DNA of 64,000 nucleotides, from the NCBI GenBank assembly GCA_026419775.2, contig JAOPGA020001558.1, forward strand, positions 38,608-102,607, read 5' to 3'. The position numbers were made by a program, and so were the translations under genes. This document shows, in pieces, positions 44,001-53,059 of the stretch. The number at the start of each line of letters is the position of its first letter. Position 1 is the stretch's first letter. This DNA is from Acrasis kona. Lineage: Eukaryota; Heterolobosea; Eutetramitea; Acrasida; Acrasidae. Under the pieces are notes generated by a model. It was not told the DNA's origin, ran no database searches, and saw nothing but the letters and a program-made list of their open reading frames with translations.

Positions 44001-44327
44001 TCCTGAATGTCCATATGGCTTTTTGCAAAAATTCAAACAAGAGGGGCAACTAACATTGCACTGATGAACGCCCGAGTCAACACCACAATCATGTGGTCCT
44101 TGGTGTTCTGTCTCGCCGGGTTGAAGTATTAAAGTACATTGCAGCCTGACCCCAGCTTCTCCGCTCTCTTTTTTTGCAGCGTTTGCCCTGACAGTGCAGA
44201 ACCCTCGGGATTTTGTGCAACGTCTAATACATCGATGTGTGTTTGCGCACATATGCTGTGAGTGTTCGTCCTTCCGACTGCATGGATGTACGCACTGAGG
44301 CATACAGCAACCCGCACCGCAAGTCAT
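41073..44327 (-). CDS. Cys/His-rich, vWA-like and RhoGEF (DH-PH) fusion protein
   Basis: 1,084 residues, no intron. Residues 1-250 contain repeated Cys/His clusters (CVHPCSRKDEHSQHMC, CPSCLNFCKKPYGHSGLH, CDSYCRTMGRGHTHFCLC) that look zinc-binding. Residues ~308-445 resemble a von Willebrand A domain (HHYILIDASKNM, then DRMTVVLFNRKQV, PKVILLTSP), with DASKN in place of the strict DxSxS metal site. A Ser/Thr-rich linker follows. A DH domain spans ~697-880 (LAKEVLQTERTYVTNLKLMI, FMIMPVQRLPRYRMLLEGLI) and a PH domain follows. It should activate a Rho/Rac GTPase. The start ATG at 44327 is preceded by an in-frame stop. Confidence 0.85.
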   Translation of the reverse strand: MTCGAGCCMPQCVHPCSRKDEHSQHMCANTHRCIRRCTKSRGFCTVRANAAKKESGEAGVRLQCTLILQPGETEHQGPHDCGVDSGVHQCNVSCPSCLNFCKKPYGHSGLHDTVHGAMVNSKFITKNKINGKNEEHIEIVHQDDQKKTKRTKFFSGQSGNKFTCDSYCRTMGRGHTHFCLCDNISSEPCIYDSEMSLVTSGRRHRPEYAPEHEVDEMRHDKFWEEAGFVDPLSAYHYEKERVAEFNLCRVVYHDYINNIEYKCTRHVGHDCLDTNSTTYLDGVSLLSERFVSGAFSPTGHHFNRLSSSHHHYILIDASKNMVTQDTQPSLLFFQSGVSSEDFDVSATFDNRFGWAVEYAVRYLHICYKLSPNDRMTVVLFNRKQVSVIFDDESTQHYHSLLDVIIQWVSLNKLDSKSQKYSVVFEKVKELIQQKYKHGSQPKVILLTSPKLEEKKRKLSQGFFSAIPRWRTSQGSGKLTSANTSAKHLTSDSTVLGDSKSNRKLQQLIDTCQICMKVTSANTTDDIKTTSKNKNSKMSTSISLQSLSSIDSQVDPMALDKFFTIIKIGSLGSDNKIKRFTLVGKRFCCYVDESEIRSQVEIDAAGQVNKKRTIEHEIICRMLGQSLEPYDSIYCNENQNIVNATGGLLTKSNVTRDKARQHDALSPSPSPDEMLLPEVVDPKRESMKKDRIERENLAKEVLQTERTYVTNLKLMIDLFQIPLSKYSGHLLNEVDKNNIFNGLVNIYNLHKNLLSRLEERMIAWHHNQLIGDVFVELSPMFLLYNQYTTKYQLAVETFTKCQKNSPQFRKFLYLRRKDPHAHGHTLTSFMIMPVQRLPRYRMLLEGLIKHTCCDPDHPDLPHLREALKQISSIAENLNSRMHEQTQVLKLKSLSEQVRGIKDLIQPNRWLVNEFKLKYLTSPDVYQDCVILLFNDILIQTTIDPNQDEDTPVDEVMYDTQLVFDLTEVRLHPMNYSFSSPVSAEYDEDNKALTSFQITDQMQRVHEYMCQKGKKVDVVTCISDTISEANRKKRSFEAEAGKKFVHKVSIYSFDFDNQPDMMRQINQPVADQKDDDLSIPNLVRKM

Positions 44328-45131
44328 GTAAAGATTCTAATACTGATGTTTGACGACAGTTACTATGCGCAGAATTTACCGTAAATCTGAGGTTTAGTTA
44401 AGGTTCATTACCATGAAAGGACTAAAAACAAAGGATAAATTAGACTGGTTACAGTGTGAAAGGTCTCTATACCAAGAAAATTTGCAGTGCAAAGCTGGAA
44501 ATCAAGTAAATTCCACATTAAACAGCGGTTATAGCCAACTGACGACCAAACTCATTGATTACCACTCAAATGAAACAGACCAAATAATTATGTGGATGAA
44601 GTGATTTTGTCTGTGGAAATATTCTTTTCCACACATATTTTTTGTACGAGAGGAGTTTAATTCCTAGTACTAATGTTAACAATAATAGAACCCTGAGAGC
44701 TGCAAAATATAAGACATGCCCTGTTATATATAGAAAAGTCACGGATTTAGAAGCAATCTAATGTAGCCACATTAAACATACATGTCCCTATAATACAATT
44801 CCATATCTCAGTGCATCCAATTATACTCCTTCTGGCGAGTATATGTGTTGAAAAATTAAATGGAGCCGGATGAATAGAAAAGTATATATATAATCTGCAT
44901 CAGATTTATTCACCATTTAGAATCTTAAATGATGACATAAGAAATTAAGTACTCCACTTGTTTCATCAATTACTATTATATAAAAATCGGAGTTGTAATT
45001 AAAAGAAGATTATTGTAAAAGGAGTACGGGAAATCGGTATGAGATTCCCCGTCCACTCCAAACTGAATCCGTTTAACCCATCAATTTAAACGAAATTGAT
45101 TGATTTAAATTCAACTACACAGAAAAACAAA
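44328..45131. other. Divergent spacer with one candidate small ORF
   Basis: 804 bp between the RhoGEF fusion (minus) and cystathionine gamma-lyase (plus). Apart from the ORF at 44413-44604 it is AT-rich. No RNA gene or repeat pair was seen. Confidence 0.45.
44413..44604 (+). CDS. Candidate small protein, 63 residues
   Basis: A 63-codon ATG frame with normal codon and residue mix (MKGLKTKDKLDWLQCERSLY, then QENLQCKAGNQVNSTLNSG) lies in the spacer upstream of cystathionine gamma-lyase. It has no recognised family and could be chance. Confidence 0.3.
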   Translation: MKGLKTKDKLDWLQCERSLYQENLQCKAGNQVNSTLNSGYSQLTTKLIDYHSNETDQIIMWMK

Positions 45132-46370
45132 ATGTCACACACAGATAACAAGTTACACACAACCACCACCTTTCCTCATTTTGGAACCGATGCTATTCAT
45201 GCTGGTCAAACCCCTGACCCACACTCAGGTGCAGTTATGATTCCAATTTCATTAAGTACAACCTTTGCACAAACCAGTCCTGGAGTGCCATATCCTGGAA
45301 ATTTCGAGTATGCCAGGTCAGCAAATCCTACAAGAGATGCTTTTGAGAAAAACATTGCTGCCCTAGAGGGTGCCAAATTCGGTTTATCATTTAGCAGTGG
45401 TCTTGGTGCTACAAGTATTATCATCAATTCTTTGAAGAGAGGAGACCATGTCATATCAGTCGATGATGTATATGGAGGTACTGGCCGTTTGTTCAGGACA
45501 ATAGCATCTGATTATGGAATTGAATTCACTTACATCGACTTTAATGTAGAGGGCGCTTTAGAAAAAGCAATCCAGCCCAACACAAAATTAGTATGGCTTG
45601 AAACCCCAACGAATCCTACCCTAAGACTGAGCGACGTTTCACAAGTTGCTGAGGTTGCCCACAAGCACAATGCCATCTTGGTTGTCGACAACACCTTCAT
45701 GTCACCATACTTTCAACGCCCTCTAAGTTTGGGTGCTGACGTGGTAATGCACTCTGTCACGAAATACATCAACGGGCACAGTGACACCGTCATGGGAGTC
45801 ATTGCAACCAACAATGAGACGTGGTACGGAAAATTCAAGTACCTTCAAAACGCCATGGGCATTACTCCCTCACCCTTCGACTGCTTCTTGGCGCTAAGAG
45901 GAATCAAGACACTACACGTGCGCATGCAACGGCACGAACAAAACGCCACCGCTTTGGCAAGATGGATGGAAGGTCACGAGAAGATATCAAAAATCGCATA
46001 CCCCGGATTAGAAAGCCACCCACAACACGACCTAGCCAAGAAACAAATGCGCGGATTCGGAGGAATGATTACATTCTGGATCAAAGGAGGAATCACACAA
46101 TCAAGACAATTCTTGGAGAATCTCAAGGTATTCACACTAGCCGAATCATTAGGAGGAGTAGAGAGTCTTGTGAACCACCCAGCCATCATGACTCATGCAA
46201 GCGTACCCGCGGATGTTCGTGCTAAACTTGGCATCGATGACACACTCATACGGTTGAGCGTTGGTATTGAGAACAGCGAGGACATTATCGAAGATGTAAA
46301 GCAAGCGTTAGAGAAGGTCAACGTTTACGAAGAAGCATCTCCAGTTGTAGAAAAGGTAGCAGAACATTAA
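45132..46370 (+). CDS. CTH: Cystathionine gamma-lyase
   Basis: 412 residues from the ATG at 45132 (MSHTDNKLHTTTTFPHFGTD). A member of the Cys/Met-metabolism PLP enzymes: FEYARSANPTRDAFEKNIA, FSSGLGATSIIINSL, LVVDNTFMSPYFQRPL and the PLP-binding lysine in HSVTKYINGHSDTVMG; the ending ESLGGVESLVNHPAIMTHAS is typical. Close variants make or break cystathionine; the alpha-helical details and length fit the lyase of reverse transsulfuration, but gamma-synthase cannot be excluded. No targeting signal. No intron. Its TAA overlaps the stop codon of the convergent neighbour. Confidence 0.9.
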   Translation: MSHTDNKLHTTTTFPHFGTDAIHAGQTPDPHSGAVMIPISLSTTFAQTSPGVPYPGNFEYARSANPTRDAFEKNIAALEGAKFGLSFSSGLGATSIIINSLKRGDHVISVDDVYGGTGRLFRTIASDYGIEFTYIDFNVEGALEKAIQPNTKLVWLETPTNPTLRLSDVSQVAEVAHKHNAILVVDNTFMSPYFQRPLSLGADVVMHSVTKYINGHSDTVMGVIATNNETWYGKFKYLQNAMGITPSPFDCFLALRGIKTLHVRMQRHEQNATALARWMEGHEKISKIAYPGLESHPQHDLAKKQMRGFGGMITFWIKGGITQSRQFLENLKVFTLAESLGGVESLVNHPAIMTHASVPADVRAKLGIDDTLIRLSVGIENSEDIIEDVKQALEKVNVYEEASPVVEKVAEH

Positions 46371-47887
46371 TAAAATTGTAATTTTAATATAAGAATGAGA
46401 ATGAATACAAATGTCACAAATTGAAACAGTTCAAACTTTGTAGGTACCTCTTCGTTCAACTGCTGTCGCTCTTGATTGTCCACTACATATTCCTCAGCAT
46501 CTAATTCCAAAGCATGATGCGCAATGCCTCCTTGCTCAAATTGAACTCTTCTCCTCTCTTGAGATTGTCTGGATGGAGTGCGGTTGTGACCATTTGGTGA
46601 GATTAAAATTCTTTTTGGCGTCAATGTTTGATGGTCGTCAATTGTTGCATAGCTGATTCTTGGGGTGTATTGTTGAAATGAAAAGTTGTTTGTTGATTCA
46701 TCAATCAGTAACAATTCTCTAATTTGTTTTTCGTTTAATGTGAATGGAAAGTATGATCTGATCTTGCTCATGATGAACCTGTGTTCTAATTGAGGGAATC
46801 GTATCATGCCTTGAAATTGTTTGAAGGATGCATCCTTGTTTCCATTCACAAACCTCACGACGGCATCATACACTACTTGTTCGTTGCTGACTGGAAGTTC
46901 GTTGAGGGCCAACAAGTCCAGAATGTACTTGACACCTAGTGAGTGGAAGCAATCCAGAGTTAAATACTTATCAAAGTCCTCTTTTTCAATCTTTCCAATC
47001 GTGTATTGGCAGTGGTCTTGGAGGCTGTTGATGCCGTAGGTGATGGATGTGTTGTGGAGGTCTAGAAGGCCATCAATTTGCTCAACTTGAATTTCAAATC
47101 CAGTCATGTACTTGAAAGCCTTTAAGAAGTTGATCTTGTCTTTGGTGCACATCTTGATGGTAATGGTTACGTGCTTTCCGGTTTGTGTGGCTGACTCCAA
47201 GTCAATGACTGTTATTAGCAGATCGCTCTTACAACATATTTCCTTGTAGGTGTAGATCTCTTGGGTCTCAAAGTCATCTTTGATGGCGAGGATGATGTCT
47301 GGCTGTTTGTTATGTTGTTTGTGGTCTGGCTTTGGAGTGAGAACAAATCTTGACCTTTTGTGAGATGCTTCCGAATCAGAATCTTCCTTGCCAACCAAAT
47401 GTCTAATAATCTTTCTGTCTGGGGTTATGGAAAACTCAAAGTGATGGTATGGTGGAGACTTGACACTATCAGGTGTTGATAGTTGTGATATGGGACGGTC
47501 GCTCCAAGGAGAGGAGGAATTACCACTTGAAGGAGTGCTAAAGTCTAGTGGATCAGAGTAATATGTATCGTAAGTTGTGTTCAGATCTTCCTCATCAGCT
47601 TCTTGGATCACTTTGCTTGGAAGTAGGCGGCGCTTGACTGGGGTTGATGGACTGGTAATTAACTTGGCATCTTGCTTCGATAATAGTTCGTTGTAGTAGC
47701 ATAGGTTATCCATAAAAGATTCCTTTAAAAGCAGCTTCATGTGTTCGTTTCCCTCGTGTTCATCTTCAATCAGCTTGGTGTCAGTTCTTTCTTCTGGACA
47801 GGATTCTAATCGTCTCTTTTCATCTGAGCAATGCAAGTCTGGGGATGTTGCTTCTCTAACAGTGCCTGAGTGTTCACTTCTTTTCAT
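46367..47887 (-). CDS. BTB-BACK protein with a C-terminal membrane tail
   Basis: 506 residues from the ATG at 47887 (MKRSEHSGTVREATS). The first ~170 residues are polar, with several Ser-Pro sites. The BTB-like fold spans ~170-295 (IILAIKDDFETQEIYTYKE, FLKAFKYMTGFEIQVEQID, LLDLHNTSITYGINSL) and a BACK-type helical region follows (NEQVVYDAVVRFVNGNKDAS). The last ~18 residues (FVTFVFILILILKLQFY) are hydrophobic, giving a tail anchor. Such proteins can be Cullin-3 adaptors; placement on an organelle membrane is inferred. Its stop codon overlaps that of the convergent CTH gene within TTAA. Confidence 0.75.
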   Translation of the reverse strand: MKRSEHSGTVREATSPDLHCSDEKRRLESCPEERTDTKLIEDEHEGNEHMKLLLKESFMDNLCYYNELLSKQDAKLITSPSTPVKRRLLPSKVIQEADEEDLNTTYDTYYSDPLDFSTPSSGNSSSPWSDRPISQLSTPDSVKSPPYHHFEFSITPDRKIIRHLVGKEDSDSEASHKRSRFVLTPKPDHKQHNKQPDIILAIKDDFETQEIYTYKEICCKSDLLITVIDLESATQTGKHVTITIKMCTKDKINFLKAFKYMTGFEIQVEQIDGLLDLHNTSITYGINSLQDHCQYTIGKIEKEDFDKYLTLDCFHSLGVKYILDLLALNELPVSNEQVVYDAVVRFVNGNKDASFKQFQGMIRFPQLEHRFIMSKIRSYFPFTLNEKQIRELLLIDESTNNFSFQQYTPRISYATIDDHQTLTPKRILISPNGHNRTPSRQSQERRRVQFEQGGIAHHALELDAEEYVVDNQERQQLNEEVPTKFELFQFVTFVFILILILKLQFY

Positions 47888-47992
47888 TTTTTGTTTGTTT
47901 TGAGACAATTTACAACATGAAATAACAAAAAACAACCAGAAACAATATCAATTGTGACATGATTGTGAACAACGACTTCACAACTGTACAAT

Positions 47993-49387
47993 TTATTTCG
48001 CTTTTGTTTGATTGCTATTGGCGGCACTTGTGGTTACACTTGATGCTTTCCGCTTCTTTCGTAGTTGAGCCAAGTTCTTCTCTCTTTCATTAAAAGCACC
48101 AAGCAGTGAGGGCTTCATATTTTGAAAGTCTACTTTTCCTCTACAAATAATATCCCATCCACCAATATGATCTTCAGTTCCTGTCAATCTCTTCTCCATA
48201 TCGATTATAGTGAATACATCGTCCAACAATGCATGTTTCATTTGATAATCCTCCGGTGTATCAGCAGTAAGACTTGGAGATGCATTCACCTCTAGAAGCC
48301 AAGGTTTCAACTCGTCATCAATTAGAATGTCATAACCATACATTTCAAAACAATGTTTGTCCTGAATAATCACCCTTTGTACTGCTAATAAGCTTCTCAG
48401 GCATAATTCCTGTATTCCTGTGAAGCATGTATCTACAGCCTCCACCCCATGTTTGCTACACATGAACAATTTCAATCGCCTCAGATCCCATTTACAACCA
48501 ATTCCACTTTTCACGACATTGTCATGATACTCTTGCGTCGTTTTTTGTATAGCAACATTTGTCAAATGTACAAAATTATTATCAATGCCTTTGAGATCCA
48601 TCGAAAATCTAAATTGCGAAAATCTAGCAAAACCCGTTCTGTACAAGTAAACAGTTAATGGATTATAGCTAGTGACTAGAACGTAGATTCTCAAATCAAA
48701 CTTTTTCCCTCCAACCAAATATGGGTTCTCCACGTATTTTTGAGCTATATAAGTTTCTGGTGCTTGTTGGTCTGTAGATCTGTATCGGAATTCCTTCTTC
48801 CATTCGCTAATTTGGCTCAGTTTGTTAAAAAGAAAAATTCCTTTTCCCTGAGATTTACCAATAGGTTTCATAATGTACACTCCACCCGTTCTTTTATACT
48901 CTTCTGTAAAAAGACCATATTCTTGTGGAAGAACGTATGATGTAGGAGAAAAGTTATACCTTTTTGCGTCATCATACTTCTCTTCCTTTTCCAAAATCTT
49001 TTTCATCCTTTTGAGATTTTTTACCAACAAATCTTTTCTCGTTAACTGTTACGAATTAATAAGTTAATTGTTAGGTTATATTACCTCATAGTGGTTACGA
49101 AAGTGGTTAATCCTTTGGTATTCTTCTAAATGAAGATGGTCAAGGGTCTCTTTAACCCATCCCACATCCGCCCAATGTAGATCCCAATCTAACTCGCTGT
49201 CTGTGAACTTGTAACCTCTATCCTTTAGAACATCAAACAATGTGTTGTGGAGACCAGTTCTAAATCGAATTGGCCTAGCTGGTGTGCCTAACTGTGGCGT
49301 ACTTGGTACCCTAGGGTAATCTTTTTCCCTGCTACTTGCGTATTAATGATATCCAATATACAAATGATGTTCCTACTTTTTGCTCAT
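47993..49387 (-). CDS. TTLL9: Tubulin polyglutamylase TTLL9
   Basis: Three exons, 49387-49377, 49334-49085 and 49045-47993, give 437 residues, close to the animal TTLL9 length. Exon 1 codes for only MSKN (11 nt). Signatures: RPIRFRTGLHNTLFDVL, then INHFRNHYELTRKDLLVKNL across the second splice, and the ATP-grasp core YIMKPIGKSQGKGIFLF, GKKFDLRIYVLVTSYNPL, FVHLTNVAIQKT, and DILIDDELKPWLLEVNASPS. It adds glutamate chains to axonemal tubulin and influences flagellar beating. The Lys/Ser-rich tail is variable. With DNAI3 it supports a flagellate stage. Confidence 0.93.
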
Positions 49388-49544
49388 CCAGTGCCGCCAA
49401 TTTAATATTGTAAATGAAAACAATGAACATTACAAACTCAGTTAATGGTGTAAAAGAAAAAAGAGGTTTATTGATTTCTCACCCTTTACACGAGGTTTGG
49501 GGAAGACCTTCCTCATACTAATGCCCTTCTTGATTGTACATGTT

Positions 49545-49913
49545 CTACTTTCCAAGTTTTTCTGCGACAACTTGATCTGCAAATTCCACACAGCGAATGT
49601 TGGCCAATCGAAATGCCGAACAATCCTTGCCTGGCGTTAGCATACAGTTAACAAGATCCGTGCAATCAATCTCTCCTTTTTCTTCTTCCTCTTTTTTTCT
49701 GACGCTCATTTGTCTTAGTTTAGGAACTACGTTGATAACCATATTGATGACAAAGATACCGATAGCCGCAAGCCCGATTATCACATTCCTCTTCCCTGCA
49801 CGATCGAGTGTTGCATATTTTTCAATAGTATGTTTTTTTACGGTCGTAAGGTAAATGTGTTCTTTTGGTTCCTCTCTCTTTGATTTTAAAACAGAAGGTC
49901 TTTTACCCCACAT
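49545..49913 (-). CDS. Small single-pass membrane protein
   Basis: 122 residues from the ATG at 49913 (MWGKRPSVLKSKREEP). A basic N-terminus is followed by one span (NVIIGLAAIGIFVINMVINV, residues ~45-66) and an acidic, cysteine-containing tail (four Cys in CTDLVNCMLTPGKDCSAF and beyond). The shape resembles small mitochondrial inner-membrane assembly factors, with the Cys-bearing tail in the intermembrane space, but no family is recognised. Frames upstream of this ATG lack another ATG. Confidence 0.6.
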   Translation of the reverse strand: MWGKRPSVLKSKREEPKEHIYLTTVKKHTIEKYATLDRAGKRNVIIGLAAIGIFVINMVINVVPKLRQMSVRKKEEEEKGEIDCTDLVNCMLTPGKDCSAFRLANIRCVEFADQVVAEKLGK

Positions 49914-49980
49914 TTGGTTGATTGTAACTATATTATTACGAAGAGCACAAAAAATCAACACAACGAAAAATCATTATTTT

Positions 49981-50634
49981 TTAATCTTTTGATTGCCTTG
50001 ATAATCTTGGAATCAACTCCTCGCCTCCTATGACATTCTTGGACAATGTAGTAACAGCTCGTGATCCAGATGGCTTGTCTGAGCGTGCTGTCATAAACAC
50101 TAATATAGCACTCTTTACAAGCATAAACTCTGTCCGTGACAACAGTTGTTGTGCAAATGGTAAAACTGAATAATGTTAATACACGCTAAATTCTGCAATG
50201 TTGGTACATGATAGAGGGCTCTTTTTAACTGTTCGCAGCTCAGTTGAAACTGCAAATGCTCCAACATATGTGGTCTCGTTCTCTTTTAGCATCAGAGAAC
50301 TCTGAACAGTAAAATGCTTTTTAAGCCGCATAGCCTCCCATTTTGACCTTTCATCGTAGTAGGGCATGTCCCCAGCCGTCGTGGACATTGATACCATTTG
50401 ATGTTTCGTATCTTTATTTTCAATTGGAAGGGGATTGACAATAACTGATATGGCATGATTTACATCCGAAGCGGCTTCTTGATGTTGATTGGCGAGCATG
50501 TCTAACGATGTTACGGTATAGATTTGTGATGCATCCTCTTTGCACTTCTCTACACCATCGTCTTTGGCCCGTCTAAACGGTACTAATATACGCAGAATTC
50601 TTTTTAAAAGCCTCCAAAGAACAGAGAACCACAT
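49981..50634 (-). CDS. Unrecognised protein with basic amphipathic N-terminus
   Basis: Two exons, 50634-50208 and 50165-49981, with a 42-bp intron, give 203 residues. Without splicing, the first frame stops soon after the donor; the join restores a frame that reads FAQQLLSRTEFMLVKSAIL and ends LIPRLSRQSKD. The N-terminus MWFSVLWRLLKRILRILVPF is a strongly basic amphipathic or hydrophobic helix, suggesting membrane attachment or mitochondrial import. The middle is polar, the end mixed. No family recognised. Confidence 0.55.
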
Positions 50635-50783
50635 TTCATGTTGATTGACCAACCGAAAATTTCTTTATTGAACAGCAAGATAACAGCAACGAACAGACAC
50701 AAACCCAACCAGAACAGCAATCACCCATTAAAATCAAAGACACCATCATGCTATCACAAACAATCAAACACAAAGATTTAAAT

Positions 50784-51710
50784 TTACGATTTTTTTTTAA
50801 TTAAACGAAGTCTTTTTCTGGGCTCCTCAACAACGACGTCATCTAACTGCTCAATGTCAAGTATGTCTGAGGGAATATCTTTAGTGTCAAATTCTTCAAT
50901 GTCGTCAAGAATGAAATTCTGTCCTATCGGCTCAACTTCCTCTTGTTCGTTTTTGGCTTCATCTTTGATTTGGAGCGGTTTCCCTGTTAATTGTGCAATT
51001 AATTTGAGCTTGTTTCTATTTGCTTCGTTAATCAGTTCACGGACCTCTCCTCCAAGTATATTAAATCCTCCTGGCTCTAACAAGAGAAGACCTCTTCTAA
51101 CTAGAACATTCCTGACTACAACCTAAAAAAGTAAGTTTAAAGCTGAAATGGTATTTACTTTTGTTCCAGGGGTCAAACTGAGTTGTAGTGAGTGTATGGG
51201 ACGATATTCTATAGCTTCCACAACTTGATTGATTCCATCTGTACAATTTAACTTGATCATTCTTTGTGCTGTTTGTCCGAAGCCCTTCTTTTTATTTGCA
51301 TTCGGATCGTACTTTTTCATGTTTTCGTGAAATTGATCGTCCACCTCCGCCTCCTCATCTTCGTCATTTAGTAAATCTGTATTATCGAGATCTAATTGTT
51401 CCTCCATGGGTATGCTTATGTCTAGAAGGCTGTTTACCTGTAGAACAACTGGTCCTGCTATCCTCTTGTTGTGAATTTTATCGAGATTCGCCAAGGGGTG
51501 TTTGTTTATTTCTTCATCACGACCCATTTCGCTCAAATTCTCATTCAAAAATATATTGTATAACATCTCTTGAATTTGTTTTTCGCTTTTCTTTTTAAAG
51601 TCACCTTGCAGCTCTTGTTCCATATACTCTAAGCACTGTTTTGTGAACTCGATTGATATATAAATACCAATTGAGAGTAGGTATTTGTCAATCTTCGAAG
51701 CCAAAGACAT
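50784..51710 (-). CDS. RMI1: RecQ-mediated genome instability protein 1 (RMI1)
   Basis: Two exons, 51710-51159 and 51122-50784, with a 36-bp intron, give 296 residues. It shows the DUF1767 helical start and OB1 fold of RMI1: PVVLQVNSLLDISIPMEEQL, VEAIEYRPIHSLQLSLTPGT, VRRGLLLLEPGGFNILGGEV. The acidic loop between strands (LDLDNTDLLNDEDEEAE) fits the topoisomerase-inserting loop position. RMI1 joins BLM-type helicase and Topo III to dissolve double Holliday junctions. The C-terminus ends in a basic run. The frame is open upstream of the chosen Met (51710) but has no earlier ATG, so an unseen first exon is possible. Confidence 0.8.
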
Positions 51711-51821
51711 GTTTCCAATTGTTACAAGAACTTTCGGTGATTGACCGTCAACCAAGTTAACACTGTCTATGAAGATGAGCCTTGAAGTTCATCAAAGTCA
51801 ACCTACAATCTAAAAAAAACT

Positions 51822-52423
51822 ATGAGAAGATTCTTCACACCCACAAACCCTTTATTCAAACAACGCGTTTTCTTCGACGTTAAGGTCGGATCAAAGGATG
51901 TACAACGCATCAACTTTGAACTTTTTGAAGAACAAGTTCCCAAGACTGCCGAAAATTTCAGAGCACTTTGGTAAGATCTGTTCATGTGATCAAAAATAAT
52001 AACAATAAAAGCACTGGTGAGAAGGGTATGGGAAAATCAGGAAAGCCTCTACACTATAAAGGAGCTCCTTTCCACAGAATTATTCCATCCTTCATGTTAC
52101 AAGGTGGTGATATAACCTCCGGTAATGGATACGGTGGTGAGAGCATCTATGGAAACAAATTCCAAGATGAAAACTTCACACACAAGCACACCAAACCAGG
52201 TTTGTTGAGCATGGCAAACTCAGGTCCTAATACTAATGGAAGTCAATTCTTTATCACAACCGTCCCATGCCCCTGGCTAGATGGAAAGCACGTGGTTTTT
52301 GGAAGAGTTGCTGACGAAGAGTCATTTAATGTGGTCAAGGCCATTGAAAAGCTTGGATCACAAAACGGTTTACCAAAAGAACAGGTAGTGATTGTTGACT
52401 CTGGTGAGATAAAGCAAGAATAA
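51822..52423 (+). CDS. Cyclophilin-type peptidyl-prolyl isomerase
   Basis: Two exons, 51822-51970 and 52012-52423, with a 41-bp intron, give 186 residues. It is a full cyclophilin A-type domain: [34 protein letters not shown] with the catalytic Arg and the FMLQGGD motif, [28 protein letters not shown] and [10 protein letters not shown] with the cyclosporin-binding Trp. The first ~15 residues ([15 protein letters not shown]) are basic and aromatic and could be a mitochondrial leader. The splice sits in the conserved ENFRALCTGEKG segment. Confidence 0.95.
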
Positions 52424-52564
52424 ATAGTATTTAGTATAAAATTCCCAACATTAATTATTCCATCATTTGAAATTTGTCTTTGGCTTTGTGATCAGTGCAT
52501 GCATTCGTTGTAATTAAAGTTGGGTTGACTTATTTTCGGAGTCCTTGTAACATTGAATTAGAAG

Positions 52565-53053
52565 ATGATAAGGGCTGTGCTGGTGATAAACAACCACGGA
52601 AAAGCACGCCTAGTGAAGTTCTACGAAGTTATTGCTTTCGAAAAGCAGCAAAGAGCGATCGCTGAATGCTACTCTTTAATTTCAAAAAGGAGTGACGATG
52701 TTTGCAACTTCTTGGAGGGAGGATCCATCTGGGGTAAAGAAACCAAACTCATATACAGACATTATGCAACGCTTTATTTTGTATTTATTGTCGACGAGAG
52801 CGAGAGCGAGCTTGGTATTCTTGATCTTATCCAGGTGTTTGTTGAGTCTCTTGATAAATGCTTTGAAAATGTTTGTGAACTTGACCTCATCTTCCATTCG
52901 GATAAAGTCAGCTACATTCTTGATGAAATTATAATGGGAGGTTTGGTGCTTGAGACCAATAAAGAGGAAATTATGCAAGCCATCGAGGAAGAAAACAAAT
53001 TGGAGATTGCAAGCAGGAAAGAAAGTCTAACTGTAACTAAAATAAAACGATAA
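52565..53053 (+). CDS. AP3S1: AP-3 complex subunit sigma
   Basis: 162 residues, single exon. The longin-type sigma fold is very close to animal AP3S: MIRAVLVINNHGKARLVKFY, RSDDVCNFLEGGS, LIYRHYATLYFVFIVDESES, LGILDLIQVFVESLDKCFEN and VCELDLIFHSDKVSYILDEI. The short Lys/Glu-rich tail is typical. AP-3 sorts cargo from endosomes to lysosomes and related organelles and recognises dileucine signals together with delta. It is convergent with NSA2, 6 bp between stops. Confidence 0.96.
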   Translation: MIRAVLVINNHGKARLVKFYEVIAFEKQQRAIAECYSLISKRSDDVCNFLEGGSIWGKETKLIYRHYATLYFVFIVDESESELGILDLIQVFVESLDKCFENVCELDLIFHSDKVSYILDEIIMGGLVLETNKEEIMQAIEEENKLEIASRKESLTVTKIKR

Positions 53054-53059
53054 AGCTAT

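Noticed and set aside
45821-46225. 134-codon plus-strand frame overlapping cystathionine gamma-lyase
   Set aside because: Arg/Thr-rich out-of-frame reading of a conserved enzyme.
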